Shown in pieces: positions 14,737 through 22,364 of a stretch of 64,000 nt of DNA (positions within the stretch are counted from its first letter, which is position 1; every line of letters starts with the position of its first letter). The DNA comes from JBFWMG01 sp050251715 (GTDB lineage Bacteria; Desulfobacterota; Desulfovibrionia; Desulfovibrionales; Desulfovibrionaceae): NCBI GenBank assembly GCA_050251715.1, contig JBFWMG010000008.1, forward strand, positions 1-64,000. Direction: 5' to 3'. Both the position numbers and the translations under genes were made by a program. The notes under the pieces were generated by a model, which was not told the DNA's origin, did not search any database, and was given only the letters and a program-made list of their open reading frames with translations.

Positions 14737-17351
14737 GCAGTAGCAGAGTTTGGTGTGCCGCCTGCAAGAAGCCCGGAAAGGTCGCGCAGGAACTTGTCGC
14801 GCAGGCGGGATACGGCGGAGGGATCGGCCATGACCATGTCCAGCTGCCGGGTGTGGGTGATCATGTAGCCCAGCACGATGAGCGGCGGGCGCATGGCGGC
14901 CAGTTCGACGCCCTCCAGCCTGGCGGCCAGGGTGTCGCCTGTCACGGCGACACGGAAGCCGTACCCGCGCAACAAGCCGGAAATAAAGGCCACGCGGGCT
15001 GCCCGCCGGTCATGGTCCGCCGCGCCGCCCGAAAAACGGAAGGCGCAGTAGTTCTCGGCAGGGTGCTCGCCCGCCAACGCCTCCATGGAGCAGAAGTGGA
15101 AGCCGAACCGGGCTTGCAGGCTGCAAAAGTCGCGGGCCACCATGAAGTAGTTGCGCGTGGTGTAGGGCGAGGCCATGGAGGGATCGAGCGCGGGGTTGGC
15201 CGAGGCCTCCATGAGCACGGACATGAATCCGCGCGCATCCAGGCTGGGCGGGCCTTCCCAGGGGATGGCGGTTATGCCTTCCCACAAAATGCGCATGGGC
15301 GTGGACACGACCTGCTCCAGCAGCACGAAACGGCTGGCGGGGTCCGCATCCTTGAAGCCGTTGTCCAGGTCCAGCACCCAGAACTGCGTGGCCGTGCCCG
15401 TGTACAACTGCTTGGCCGAGCCAATGGGGAACCCGTCGCCGTCGGTCATATGGAACATGGCCTCCACCGCCTTTTCGTGGCAGAAACGGGTGATGTCGTG
15501 CAATGTCTCGCAGTTGGCGGCCCTGAACAGGATCGAGTCCGGGTCGGTGAGATTGAGCGGGGCGATGTGTTCCAGCGCCTCGACCAGGGCGGCATGCACC
15601 GGGCTGCCTTGCATGAAACCGCCGGTGGGGCGCTTGGCCGCCGCGAGGATGGCCTCGATGCGGCCGGGATGGACGCATCGCGTGTCCGCATCCACGGTAA
15701 CCTCGTCACCGGTCCGGAGGGTTTGCAGCGCGCCGGGTGCTCCGAACAGGGCGGGTACGCCGAATTCGCGCGCCACATTGGCCAGATGCACGGCCGCGCC
15801 GCCCGTCTCGGCCACCACGGCGGCGGCCCGGGGCAGAAGCGGCGCCCAGCGCGGCGACGGCCGCGCCAGCACGAGCACCGCGCCCTTGGGAAATCCCAGG
15901 GCTTGGACATCCTTTTCCACCACATAGACCGGCCCCGCGCCCGCGCCGGGTGCGGCGGTGACGCCACCTTGCAGCAGCAGGGGATGGGCGCTGTCGGGAA
16001 CGTGGCCGCCGCGCGGCATGCGGGTTTCGGCCGCAAGACTCAAGGGGCGCGCCTGAAGCACCGTCAGTTCCCCCTGGGCGTCCAGCGCCCATTCCATATC
16101 CTGCGGCGCACCCAACCGCTCTTCCAACTGCACGCACAGGCGGGCGAGTTCGCGCGCCTGGTCGTTGTTCAGGGCGGGATGCAGCGCGTCGTCCTCGGCA
16201 ACCGTCGTCGTGCTGACCCCTTCTCCGGCCAGCGCCACCACCCGCTCGCGCTTGGTCGCGATGTCGCGCCGGATGAGGTGCAGCCCGTCCTGCCGGGAAA
16301 AAACATACAGATCCGATGCCATGGCCCCATCCACCACGCCCTTGGGCAGGCCCGACACCGCATGCACGCACACGGTATCGCCGCGTACATCCATGGGATC
16401 GCGCGAATACGCCACGCCGCCCGCCACGGCGTCCACCATGCGCAGCACGCCCACGCACATGGCCACAGCCTCGTCGGGCACCCCCCGATGCAGGCGGTAG
16501 GCCATGGCCTGGGGGCCGAACTTGGAGGCCACGACCTCACGGTAGGCCTGGAAGAAATGTTCCGGCGACACGTTGAGCTGGGAGCGGTATTGGCCCGCAA
16601 AGGAGAGCCCGGGCATGTCCTCGCCCAGGGCGCTGCTGCGTACCGCCAGGCGCAGGTCCAGGATGTTGTCGCCCCCCAAGTTCTGGAGCGCCTCGATCAT
16701 GGCGCCTTGCAACGCCTCGGGCAGCGGTGCGGCGAGGATGAGGTTTTGCACGGCGGACGACACGGCGTACAGCGCGGCGGTATCGTCGCCCTCGGCCACC
16801 TGGATGCGCCGGTTTATCTCTTCTTGCAGGCCGTTGTGGGCCATGAACAGGCGAAACGCCCGCGCCGTGACCACAAAGCCGTCGGGCGTGGCGATGCCCA
16901 TGCCGCGCAACGCGCCCAGAAAGGCCATCTTGGCCCCGGCCTGGTCCACATTGGTACGGTCCAGGGCGTCCACGGGCAGCACAAGCGGGCCGTCCTCCTC
17001 GTGCGCATCCTGCGCCAAGGGGCGCAGGATGGCGGCGTGGATGGCGGCAAAGCGCGTGTCCAGGGCGGGATAACCGCCAGGAGCCAGGATGTGCATCTGG
17101 CGGACGATCTGAAACACGGCGGCGGACAGGCGCGCGGCCTGGGCCTGGACATAATCCATGCCATAGGGCTGCGTGCCGCGCAGCGTTTCTTCCATGGAGG
17201 CCATGATTTCAAGCGCCTTGTTGTTGGCGCTTATGAGCACCTTGAAGGCGTGGTAGCGTCGGGAAAAGATATCCCGGAGCGCATCGGCGCCAAGCGCCGA
17301 TGTTCTCCGGGATCCAAGAAAGCGTTCTTTCAGGTATTGCAAAAAGCCCAT
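14733..17351 (-). CDS. PEP/pyruvate-binding (PEP synthase-like) protein, truncated architecture
   Basis: An 872-residue protein. Residues ~135-440 are a PPDK/PEP-synthase-type nucleotide domain (GIATPDGFVV, RSSALGEDMPGLSFAGQY, MEWALDAQGELTVLQARP). Residues ~500-545 form a swivelling phosphohistidine domain (AETGGAAVHLANVAREFGVP), in which the His is kept. The C-terminal PEP-binding TIM barrel of PpsA is absent. The last ~310 residues match nothing I recognise. It may phosphorylate a His without making PEP, or be regulatory. It is last in the operon receiver - TauE - membrane protein - this gene. The start MGFLQYL is chosen at the end of the upstream gene's leader region; frames extending further run into that gene. 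Confidence 0.78.
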   Translation of the reverse strand: MGFLQYLKERFLGSRRTSALGADALRDIFSRRYHAFKVLISANNKALEIMASMEETLRGTQPYGMDYVQAQAARLSAAVFQIVRQMHILAPGGYPALDTRFAAIHAAILRPLAQDAHEEDGPLVLPVDALDRTNVDQAGAKMAFLGALRGMGIATPDGFVVTARAFRLFMAHNGLQEEINRRIQVAEGDDTAALYAVSSAVQNLILAAPLPEALQGAMIEALQNLGGDNILDLRLAVRSSALGEDMPGLSFAGQYRSQLNVSPEHFFQAYREVVASKFGPQAMAYRLHRGVPDEAVAMCVGVLRMVDAVAGGVAYSRDPMDVRGDTVCVHAVSGLPKGVVDGAMASDLYVFSRQDGLHLIRRDIATKRERVVALAGEGVSTTTVAEDDALHPALNNDQARELARLCVQLEERLGAPQDMEWALDAQGELTVLQARPLSLAAETRMPRGGHVPDSAHPLLLQGGVTAAPGAGAGPVYVVEKDVQALGFPKGAVLVLARPSPRWAPLLPRAAAVVAETGGAAVHLANVAREFGVPALFGAPGALQTLRTGDEVTVDADTRCVHPGRIEAILAAAKRPTGGFMQGSPVHAALVEALEHIAPLNLTDPDSILFRAANCETLHDITRFCHEKAVEAMFHMTDGDGFPIGSAKQLYTGTATQFWVLDLDNGFKDADPASRFVLLEQVVSTPMRILWEGITAIPWEGPPSLDARGFMSVLMEASANPALDPSMASPYTTRNYFMVARDFCSLQARFGFHFCSMEALAGEHPAENYCAFRFSGGAADHDRRAARVAFISGLLRGYGFRVAVTGDTLAARLEGVELAAMRPPLIVLGYMITHTRQLDMVMADPSAVSRLRDKFLRDLSGLLAGGTPNSATA

Positions 17352-17374
17352 TGCATGCCCCCACGCACGGGCGG

Positions 17375-18082
17375 TTATACTTCCTTCTTCTTGCCGCCCT
17401 TCATCTGCATACCTATCCCGTCGGACAGGTAGAAGATGGCGTAGCCCCACCATAAGGTGTAGGCAACGTAGAACACAAGGGCGAAAGTCAGGATGCCCAT
17501 CTTGGACTTGGCGCTTTCGGCCTGCACGCCGTAGTAGTTGTAGCCCACCTCGATGGCCTTGGTGGAGACTTCGTGCAGGTGCTTGGACAGCTTGAACTTC
17601 TTTTGGTCGTTCAGGGCGCCTTGCGTGGCCTTGCTCACCATCCACCAGGTGTACTGGGCATTCTTTTCGGGCATGCCGTACTTGCTGGACAGTACCTCGC
17701 CGTTATTCTTGAACATGGCGTCCGAGTCGGCCAGCATGGCCGCAGCCAGCTTTGCCAGATTGCCGGACACTTCCAGCTTGCCCGCCGCGGGCGTCACGGA
17801 TATGCCCGACAGCGTGAGCAGGGTGGTGGCCTGGGAGGCCAGTTTTTCGTTGGCAAACTCCAAGGTCACGTTGATTTCCTCGCCCTCGAAGGCCTTGTTC
17901 AGTTCCTCCATGTGGGGGATGTAGTAGGTTGATCCCTTGGAAATGGAGTTGAACAGCCTGTCCGAGGCGTGGAACGCGGTCTCGCCGTTGAAGGAGGGCG
18001 TGAACATGTAGAACAGAATCCCCATGAAGGACGCCGCCATGAACAGGCCGAGAGAGAATGTCTTTTTGTGTCTGATCAACAT
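17375..18082 (-). CDS. Two-helix membrane protein of unknown function
   Basis: A 235-residue protein with a hydrophobic N-terminal helix (residues ~10-28) and a second one near the C-terminus (~195-218: GILTFALVFYVAYTLWWGYAIFY). The ~165-residue middle would be periplasmic. It has no Cys motif or family I recognise. The gene begins 3 bp after the end of the TauE/SafE gene and is followed by the PEP-enzyme-like gene, so the three are cotranscribed and probably function together. An auxiliary subunit of the TauE transporter is one reading (inference). Ends in a Lys-rich tail (KGGKKKEV). Confidence 0.72.
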   Translation of the reverse strand: MLIRHKKTFSLGLFMAASFMGILFYMFTPSFNGETAFHASDRLFNSISKGSTYYIPHMEELNKAFEGEEINVTLEFANEKLASQATTLLTLSGISVTPAAGKLEVSGNLAKLAAAMLADSDAMFKNNGEVLSSKYGMPEKNAQYTWWMVSKATQGALNDQKKFKLSKHLHEVSTKAIEVGYNYYGVQAESAKSKMGILTFALVFYVAYTLWWGYAIFYLSDGIGMQMKGGKKKEV

Positions 18083-18085
18083 TGC

Positions 18086-19354
18086 TTATGCCTCCCGGAG
18101 TTGCTTGATGTTGCGCAGGAACATGCTGAGAACCCAGCCCGCGAAGCAGGCGACCACGATGAAGAAGGCCCAGTTGCCCACAGTGGCAAGCATCTTGCCC
18201 GTGCCCGGATCCAGGGAGATCCACTTCATGGACTCAAGCTTGCTCGGCAGGGCGAAGAGACGGTTGATGAAGCCGGCCATGATGGCCGTGGCGTAGAAAC
18301 CGCGGATGTAGATGCCCTTGATGACGCGGGTGGTCAGCGCGCCCACCTGGATGCCGAACAGCGAGCCGAGCAGCATGCCCATGGCCAGGGTGTAGAAGAT
18401 GAATCCGTAGGTGGCGTACTGGGTGATGGAGGCGTAACCCGCGGTGAAGATGATCTGCAGGATGTCCGTGCCCACCGTGGTGAACGAGGACACGCCGAGC
18501 ACGTACACGAACATGGGGAAGGTCAGGAAGCCGCCGCCCACGCCCATGATGGCCGCCACAAAACCCACGAAGCCGCCGCAGAGCACGACGAACAGGGCGG
18601 AGATGCGCTTGCCGCCGGGAACCAGGTCTTCGTCAAAGGTGATGAAGGGCGGGATGGAGACGGACTGCAAACGCGCGGGCAGACCCTTCTTGCTGGGGTC
18701 GCCGCCGGAACCGCCGCCATGGGCGTCCACCGTGCCGCCGGCCTTGCTCAGCCTGATGAAGTCGGTCAGGGCGTAGACACCCAGGAAGCCCAGCAGGAAG
18801 ACGTAGACCATGCTGATGAAGGTGTCGGAAAGGATCGGGTTGATCTCGTACAGGGTACGGTTGATGACGCCGCCGCCGGTGACGCCCAGCAGCGATCCCA
18901 CCAGGAACCAGACGGCCAGGCCCACGGAGATGTTGCCCAGCTTCTTGTGCACCGCCGTGCCCATGATGGCCTTGGCGAAGATGTGGAAAAGGTCCGTGCC
19001 CACGGCCAGGATGCCCTTGATGCCCGCGCTCATGAGCGCCGGGGCGATGATGAAGCCGCCGCCCGCGCCGATGCAACCGGTGATGAGGCCGGCGCACAGG
19101 CCGATGGCGATGGAGACCAGAAAGACGTTGGTGTCGTAAAAGGCCGGGCTGTACGCGTGCTTGCCGCCCAGCACCGCAGGCAGTGAATCCGCAGCGAATG
19201 CGATTGCGAACAGCAGTGCGGGCAGCGAAACCAGCATGAGAACTATCATCCGCTTGCGGCTGTGGAGAATGGTTTGCGATACCTCCAATTCCCATCTGGC
19301 CTGAGCCATGGCCGCAGCCTGCATCATTCTGTAAAGTTTCCTCATTCCGTGCAT
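18086..19354 (-). CDS. TauE/SafE family sulfite/sulfonate-type exporter
   Basis: A 422-residue polytopic membrane protein. The two internally related TauE halves are visible: GLCAGLITGCIGAGGGFIIAPALM (~95-118) and GFVAAIMGVGGGFLTFPMFVYVLGV (~275-300), the glycine-rich repeats typical of the family. About nine hydrophobic segments are present. A Gly/His-containing loop lies between the halves. Family members move sulfite, sulfoacetate or related organosulfur anions. That fits a sulfate reducer, but the substrate is not proven. The start MHGMRKLY has a GAGGG site 6 bp upstream. It follows a single-domain receiver in an operon driven by sigma-54 promoter P2. Confidence 0.85.
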   Translation of the reverse strand: MHGMRKLYRMMQAAAMAQARWELEVSQTILHSRKRMIVLMLVSLPALLFAIAFAADSLPAVLGGKHAYSPAFYDTNVFLVSIAIGLCAGLITGCIGAGGGFIIAPALMSAGIKGILAVGTDLFHIFAKAIMGTAVHKKLGNISVGLAVWFLVGSLLGVTGGGVINRTLYEINPILSDTFISMVYVFLLGFLGVYALTDFIRLSKAGGTVDAHGGGSGGDPSKKGLPARLQSVSIPPFITFDEDLVPGGKRISALFVVLCGGFVGFVAAIMGVGGGFLTFPMFVYVLGVSSFTTVGTDILQIIFTAGYASITQYATYGFIFYTLAMGMLLGSLFGIQVGALTTRVIKGIYIRGFYATAIMAGFINRLFALPSKLESMKWISLDPGTGKMLATVGNWAFFIVVACFAGWVLSMFLRNIKQLREA

Positions 19355-19424
19355 GTTTTTCCCTCGCGTGTGGTTGTTCGTGATTCCGTGCCCGCGTTGC
19401 GGGCGCTTCCCCTTGAGTCGCCGC

Positions 19425-19820
19425 TTACCGTTTGGCCTGCCCGAGGAGCTGCTTCTTGCGTGCATCGCGCAATTTGTAGAGCAACTCGTCCACGTCCGTT
19501 GGTTTGAGCAGGTAATCGAAGGCTCCGATTTCCATGCCGCTCACTGCGGTTGCCAGATCCGCGTGGCCTGTGAGCATGATGACCTCGATGCCGGGCTTCA
19601 TGGCCTTGATGGCCCGCAGGGTTTGCAGGCCGTCCATGTCCGGCATCTTGAGGTCAAGCACCACCACGTCGACCGGCGCGGCCTCGATGTGCGCCAGCGC
19701 GCCTTCACCGCTTGTGGCCGTGGCCACGCGCAGTTCGCGCTTGGCCAGGCGTTTTGCCACGACGCTCAAAAAGTCTTCTTCGTCGTCCACCAGCAGCACA
19801 TGGAAATCGTTTTCGCCCAT
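19425..19820 (-). CDS. Stand-alone receiver (single-domain response regulator)
   Basis: A 131-residue CheY-like receiver without an output domain: LLVDDEEDF acidic pair at the N-terminus, phospho-acceptor in VVVLDLKMPDMDG, Thr in VIMLTGHAD and Lys in YLLKPTDVDEL. It resembles the receivers at 25459 and 26621 (LLVDDExDF, LAxRLxxR), so the three are paralogues. It heads the P2 operon with the TauE transporter and PEP-enzyme-like protein. The phosphodonor kinase is not adjacent in this operon. The nearest ones are the kinases at 20404, 23786 and 26995. Confidence 0.9.
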   Translation of the reverse strand: MGENDFHVLLVDDEEDFLSVVAKRLAKRELRVATATSGEGALAHIEAAPVDVVVLDLKMPDMDGLQTLRAIKAMKPGIEVIMLTGHADLATAVSGMEIGAFDYLLKPTDVDELLYKLRDARKKQLLGQAKR

Positions 19821-19870
19821 AACCCCTCCGTCGTCGTGTCCCGGCGAGACGCCGGGGCATACCCTGTAAA

Positions 19871-19886
19871 GGCAATGGCCGTGCCA
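19871..19886 (-). promoter_or_regulatory. Sigma-54 promoter P2 (receiver-TauE-PEP operon)
   Basis: The minus strand reads TGGCACGGCCATTGCC, a full match to the RpoN consensus. It lies 51 bp upstream of the receiver ATG and is the only obvious promoter for 14733-19820. Confidence 0.92.
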
Positions 19887-19980
19887 ACTCTTCTTTTGCG
19901 GTGGCAGGATTTTAGTCCTTCCATTTTAGATGGTTGTGAAGAAGATGACATGTGGCCCACAACAAGGGGCCAGCCGGTGT

Positions 19981-20009
19981 TGTCAGGCTTTTTTACGGGC
20001 AGTAAAAAA
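19981..20009 (-). promoter_or_regulatory. Candidate activator site (UAS) of P2
   Basis: TGTCAGGCTTTTTTAC begins exactly 95 bp beyond the -24 edge of P2. The T-run is part of a dyad TTTTTTAC-N5-GTAAAAAA (19989-20009). The first 16 bp align column by column with the sites upstream of P1 and P5. The remaining spacer 19887-20303 holds a short dyad TGTGG-C-CCACA (19951-19961) and otherwise nothing I can assign. Confidence 0.65.
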
Positions 20010-20303
20010 ACGGACACGCCGTGGATGGGTTTTGGTGGCGCGCGGTCGGCGCGGTCAAGGCGCGCGGGAGCCCTGTTTCAGTGGGTTGAAACCGTGTGGG
20101 AGGTGCGGCCAGCGCATGCCGGAGCCGGAGCGGGCGCAACGGTTTGACGGGCATGGTGGCAGGCTGCCGCAGTGCCGCGCGCGCCCAAACGGCGCGCCGT
20201 ATCAAAGGGAGCCAAGGGGATGGGCATGTCGCAAGGGGATGGGCGGAACCTGGCTGTGGCGCCCGTGACAAAGGGTGCCGCCGATCCGTGCAACCGTCCG
20301 CTG

Positions 20304-20407
20304 GCGCGATTTCACACTGAAGCAATGTGGCGAGTTGAAATAATGAAGCATTATTTCAACAAAATGCATAAGGGCATCTAACCTTTTTCAAAGTTAAGAT
20401 GCTCTAG
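20304..20407 (+). repeat. Triple-hairpin dispersed repeat, copy 3
   Basis: Reads GCGCGATTTCA, a weaker hairpin A (CACTG-AAG-CAATG), hairpin B with an 11-bp perfect stem TTGAAATAATG / CATTATTTCAA, AAATGCATAAGGGCATCTAA and AAGATGCTCTAG. The right-hand CTAG (20404-20407) supplies the TAG stop codon of the histidine kinase on the minus strand. Confidence 0.85.
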
Positions 20408-21759
20408 TCCGCGGGTGCGGCCTTGCCCTTGGAGGCGGCGGGCAGGTGCACGGTAAAGCTGGTGCCCCGGCCAAGGCCGCTCTTGACGCTGATGCGGCCA
20501 CCGGCCTGGCGCACAAGGCCGTGGCAGATGGACAGGCCAAGCCCGGTGCCCTGGCCCACGGGCTTGGTGGTGAAGAAGGGCTCGAACACACGCATGAGCA
20601 CGGCCTGGTCCATGCCCGGGCCGGAATCGGCCACCGTGAAGGTGACCATGTCGTCAGCGTGGCCCGTGGCCAGCACCAACTCGCCCCCCTCGTCCTTCAT
20701 GGCGTCCAGGGCGTTGTTGATGAGGTTGAACAGCACCTGTTGCAGGTTGGTGGGCGAGGCAAAGCATGCGGGCCCGGTGGGGTCGAGGCGCAGGCGTATG
20801 CTGACCCCCAGGGTGGAGGCGCGCTGCATGCACAACCCCGCCGTGGTTTCCATGAGTTCGTTGAGCGGCACAGTGGCCGTGGCCGACGCCCCGCGCCGGG
20901 CAAACTCAAGCAGTCCCCGGGTTATCTCGCGGCAGCGTGCGCCCTGGGTCTTGATCTGGGCCAGGGCGCGCCGGATTTCCGCGTTGGTGTCCGCCGTGTC
21001 GCAGTGCACTTCTTCCAGCAGATCCTCCACCCACCCGGCCTCCTGCACCATGATGGCCACGGGATTGTTGACCTCGTGCGCCACGCCTGCGGCCAATTCG
21101 CCCACGGCGGCCAGCTTGTTGGCTTCCACGATCTTTTTCTGGGTGTGTTCCTGCCGCTTGTCCGAGGCCATGACCCCCTGCATGATCCAGGAGGCGAAGA
21201 CCGTGGCGTTGAAGACCGCCACGGTGGACAGGCAGATGATACTCCAGATGGCCATGGACCAGGCCGTGGACAGTGCGGCATCCTTGCGCCCCACCACGAC
21301 AATGCCCCTGGAGTGACGGAGGCGGGCCGCGGCGTACACGGCCTCGCCTCCGTCCGGCAGGGTGACGGAACGTACCGCCGATCCGCGCATGCGCGCTTCC
21401 TCGGCCAGTCCTTCCATGGCGGGAGGGGTGGCGCCCGCTGGTGAGGACCAGGAGCCTTGCGGCCCGGTCATTGTCCCCTGCTCGTCGAATACGAAGATGG
21501 CCGGGGATCCGCTGGATGCGGATCCGGTTTCCAGGTTGCCGGCATCTCCGGATACGTTCGGGAGTGCGGAAAGGTTGTCCAGCACGTTGGCCTGGCACTG
21601 CGCTTCGCGAAGGATCACTTCGTGGGTGGCCTCGCGCATGGAGAGCGGGTATTGCCGCATGAGCACCAACGCCAGAAGCAGCATGGGCGCAAGCGTCAGC
21701 ACCGATACCGCAACGGTCAAATGGCGCATCAGCGCCGCGTGGGACTCATAGCGCATCAT
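20404..21759 (-). CDS. Membrane sensor histidine kinase
   Basis: A 451-residue kinase. The N-terminal transmembrane helix (VAVSVLTLAPMLLLALVLM) precedes a ~125-residue periplasmic sensor of no clear family, then a second helix (~180-205). HisKA carries ELAAGVAHEVNNPVAI (phosphorylatable His). The HATPase has NLINNALDAM, DSGPGMD and GTGLGLSICHGLV. It is membrane-bound and autophosphorylates in response to a periplasmic signal. The ATG ATG start at 21759 follows GGAGG and overlaps the end of the upstream degenerate receiver by 14 bp. The TAG stop is contributed by repeat copy 3. Confidence 0.9.
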   Translation of the reverse strand: MMRYESHAALMRHLTVAVSVLTLAPMLLLALVLMRQYPLSMREATHEVILREAQCQANVLDNLSALPNVSGDAGNLETGSASSGSPAIFVFDEQGTMTGPQGSWSSPAGATPPAMEGLAEEARMRGSAVRSVTLPDGGEAVYAAARLRHSRGIVVVGRKDAALSTAWSMAIWSIICLSTVAVFNATVFASWIMQGVMASDKRQEHTQKKIVEANKLAAVGELAAGVAHEVNNPVAIMVQEAGWVEDLLEEVHCDTADTNAEIRRALAQIKTQGARCREITRGLLEFARRGASATATVPLNELMETTAGLCMQRASTLGVSIRLRLDPTGPACFASPTNLQQVLFNLINNALDAMKDEGGELVLATGHADDMVTFTVADSGPGMDQAVLMRVFEPFFTTKPVGQGTGLGLSICHGLVRQAGGRISVKSGLGRGTSFTVHLPAASKGKAAPAD

Positions 21760-22159
21760 GCAGGAGTGCCTCCCGCGTTTCCGCATCGGGCAGATAGCGC
21801 TCCAGCAGGATGCGGCGCACGGCCTCGGTCAGCCGCGACACGTCGCCCTGTTTTTCCACTATGGCGGTGGCGCGCCGCCGCAACGGCTCGTCCTCGGCTG
21901 GCTCGGCAAGGCAATGCAGCACAATGGGCACACAAAATTGAGGGTCGCGCCGCCGCTCCAGGGCGGGGATTTTTTCGGCGCCGGGAATATCGGGGTCGAG
22001 CACGATGACATGCGGCGGGGTTGCGTCGTTCAGAAAGGCCGCCACCTCGTTGCCGTTCATAGCCTCGGCGACATCGAAGCGGCGTTCCGCGAACGTGCGG
22101 CGCAGTATGGCCCGTACGTTATGGTTTTTATCTGTAATTACCACGCGGAATCGTTGCAT
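21746..22159 (-). CDS. Degenerate (pseudo)receiver domain protein
   Basis: A 137-residue receiver-like protein (QRFRVVITDKNHNVRAILRR...). The phospho-acceptor Asp is present (VIVLDPDIPG) and the conserved Lys lies in AIVEKQGD. The N-terminal acidic pair is reduced to TDKN, and the Thr/Ser position reads IVLHCLAE. So Mg2+ binding and the activation switch are probably weakened. It is first gene of the two-gene P3 operon with the kinase at 20404. A strong GGAGGG site lies before the ATG. It may be a phosphorylation-independent partner of that kinase. Confidence 0.8.
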   Translation of the reverse strand: MQRFRVVITDKNHNVRAILRRTFAERRFDVAEAMNGNEVAAFLNDATPPHVIVLDPDIPGAEKIPALERRRDPQFCVPIVLHCLAEPAEDEPLRRRATAIVEKQGDVSRLTEAVRRILLERYLPDAETREALLHDAL

Positions 22160-22196
22160 GCCGTACCCTCCGGGTGTGCCCCTTGGTAGATCATCC

Positions 22197-22212
22197 GGCA
22201 AGCTCCGTGCCA
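22197..22212 (-). promoter_or_regulatory. Sigma-54 promoter P3 (receiver-kinase pair)
   Basis: The minus strand reads TGGCACGGAGCTTGCC, a full consensus match, 37 bp upstream of the pseudoreceiver ATG. Upstream, a perfect dyad TGTCA-N7-TGACA (22306-22322) begins 94 bp beyond the -24 edge, almost the offset of the P1/P2/P5 motif, but the T-run is missing. A GTAAAAGAG string follows at 22327. Confidence 0.9.
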
Positions 22213-22257
22213 GAATCGTCGTTGTATTCGAAGTTGCAACTATTCGTTATGATAGAT

Positions 22258-22305
22258 GAAAAAAAAGAAGGAACCACGCCATACGGCATGCGGCGCAACG
22301 GTTCC
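22258..22305 (-). terminator. Intrinsic terminator of the sigma-54 activator operon
   Basis: On the minus strand GGAACC...GGTTCC arms (22300-22305 and 22270-22275) enclose a further GC-rich inner stem and are followed by TTCTTTTTTTT. It separates the activator gene at 22365 from promoter P3. Confidence 0.8.
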
Positions 22306-22364
22306 TGTCAAGGAAGCTGACAAGGTGTAAAAGAGTGTCGGGGCCGTGGGCTCGGCCCTGGATA

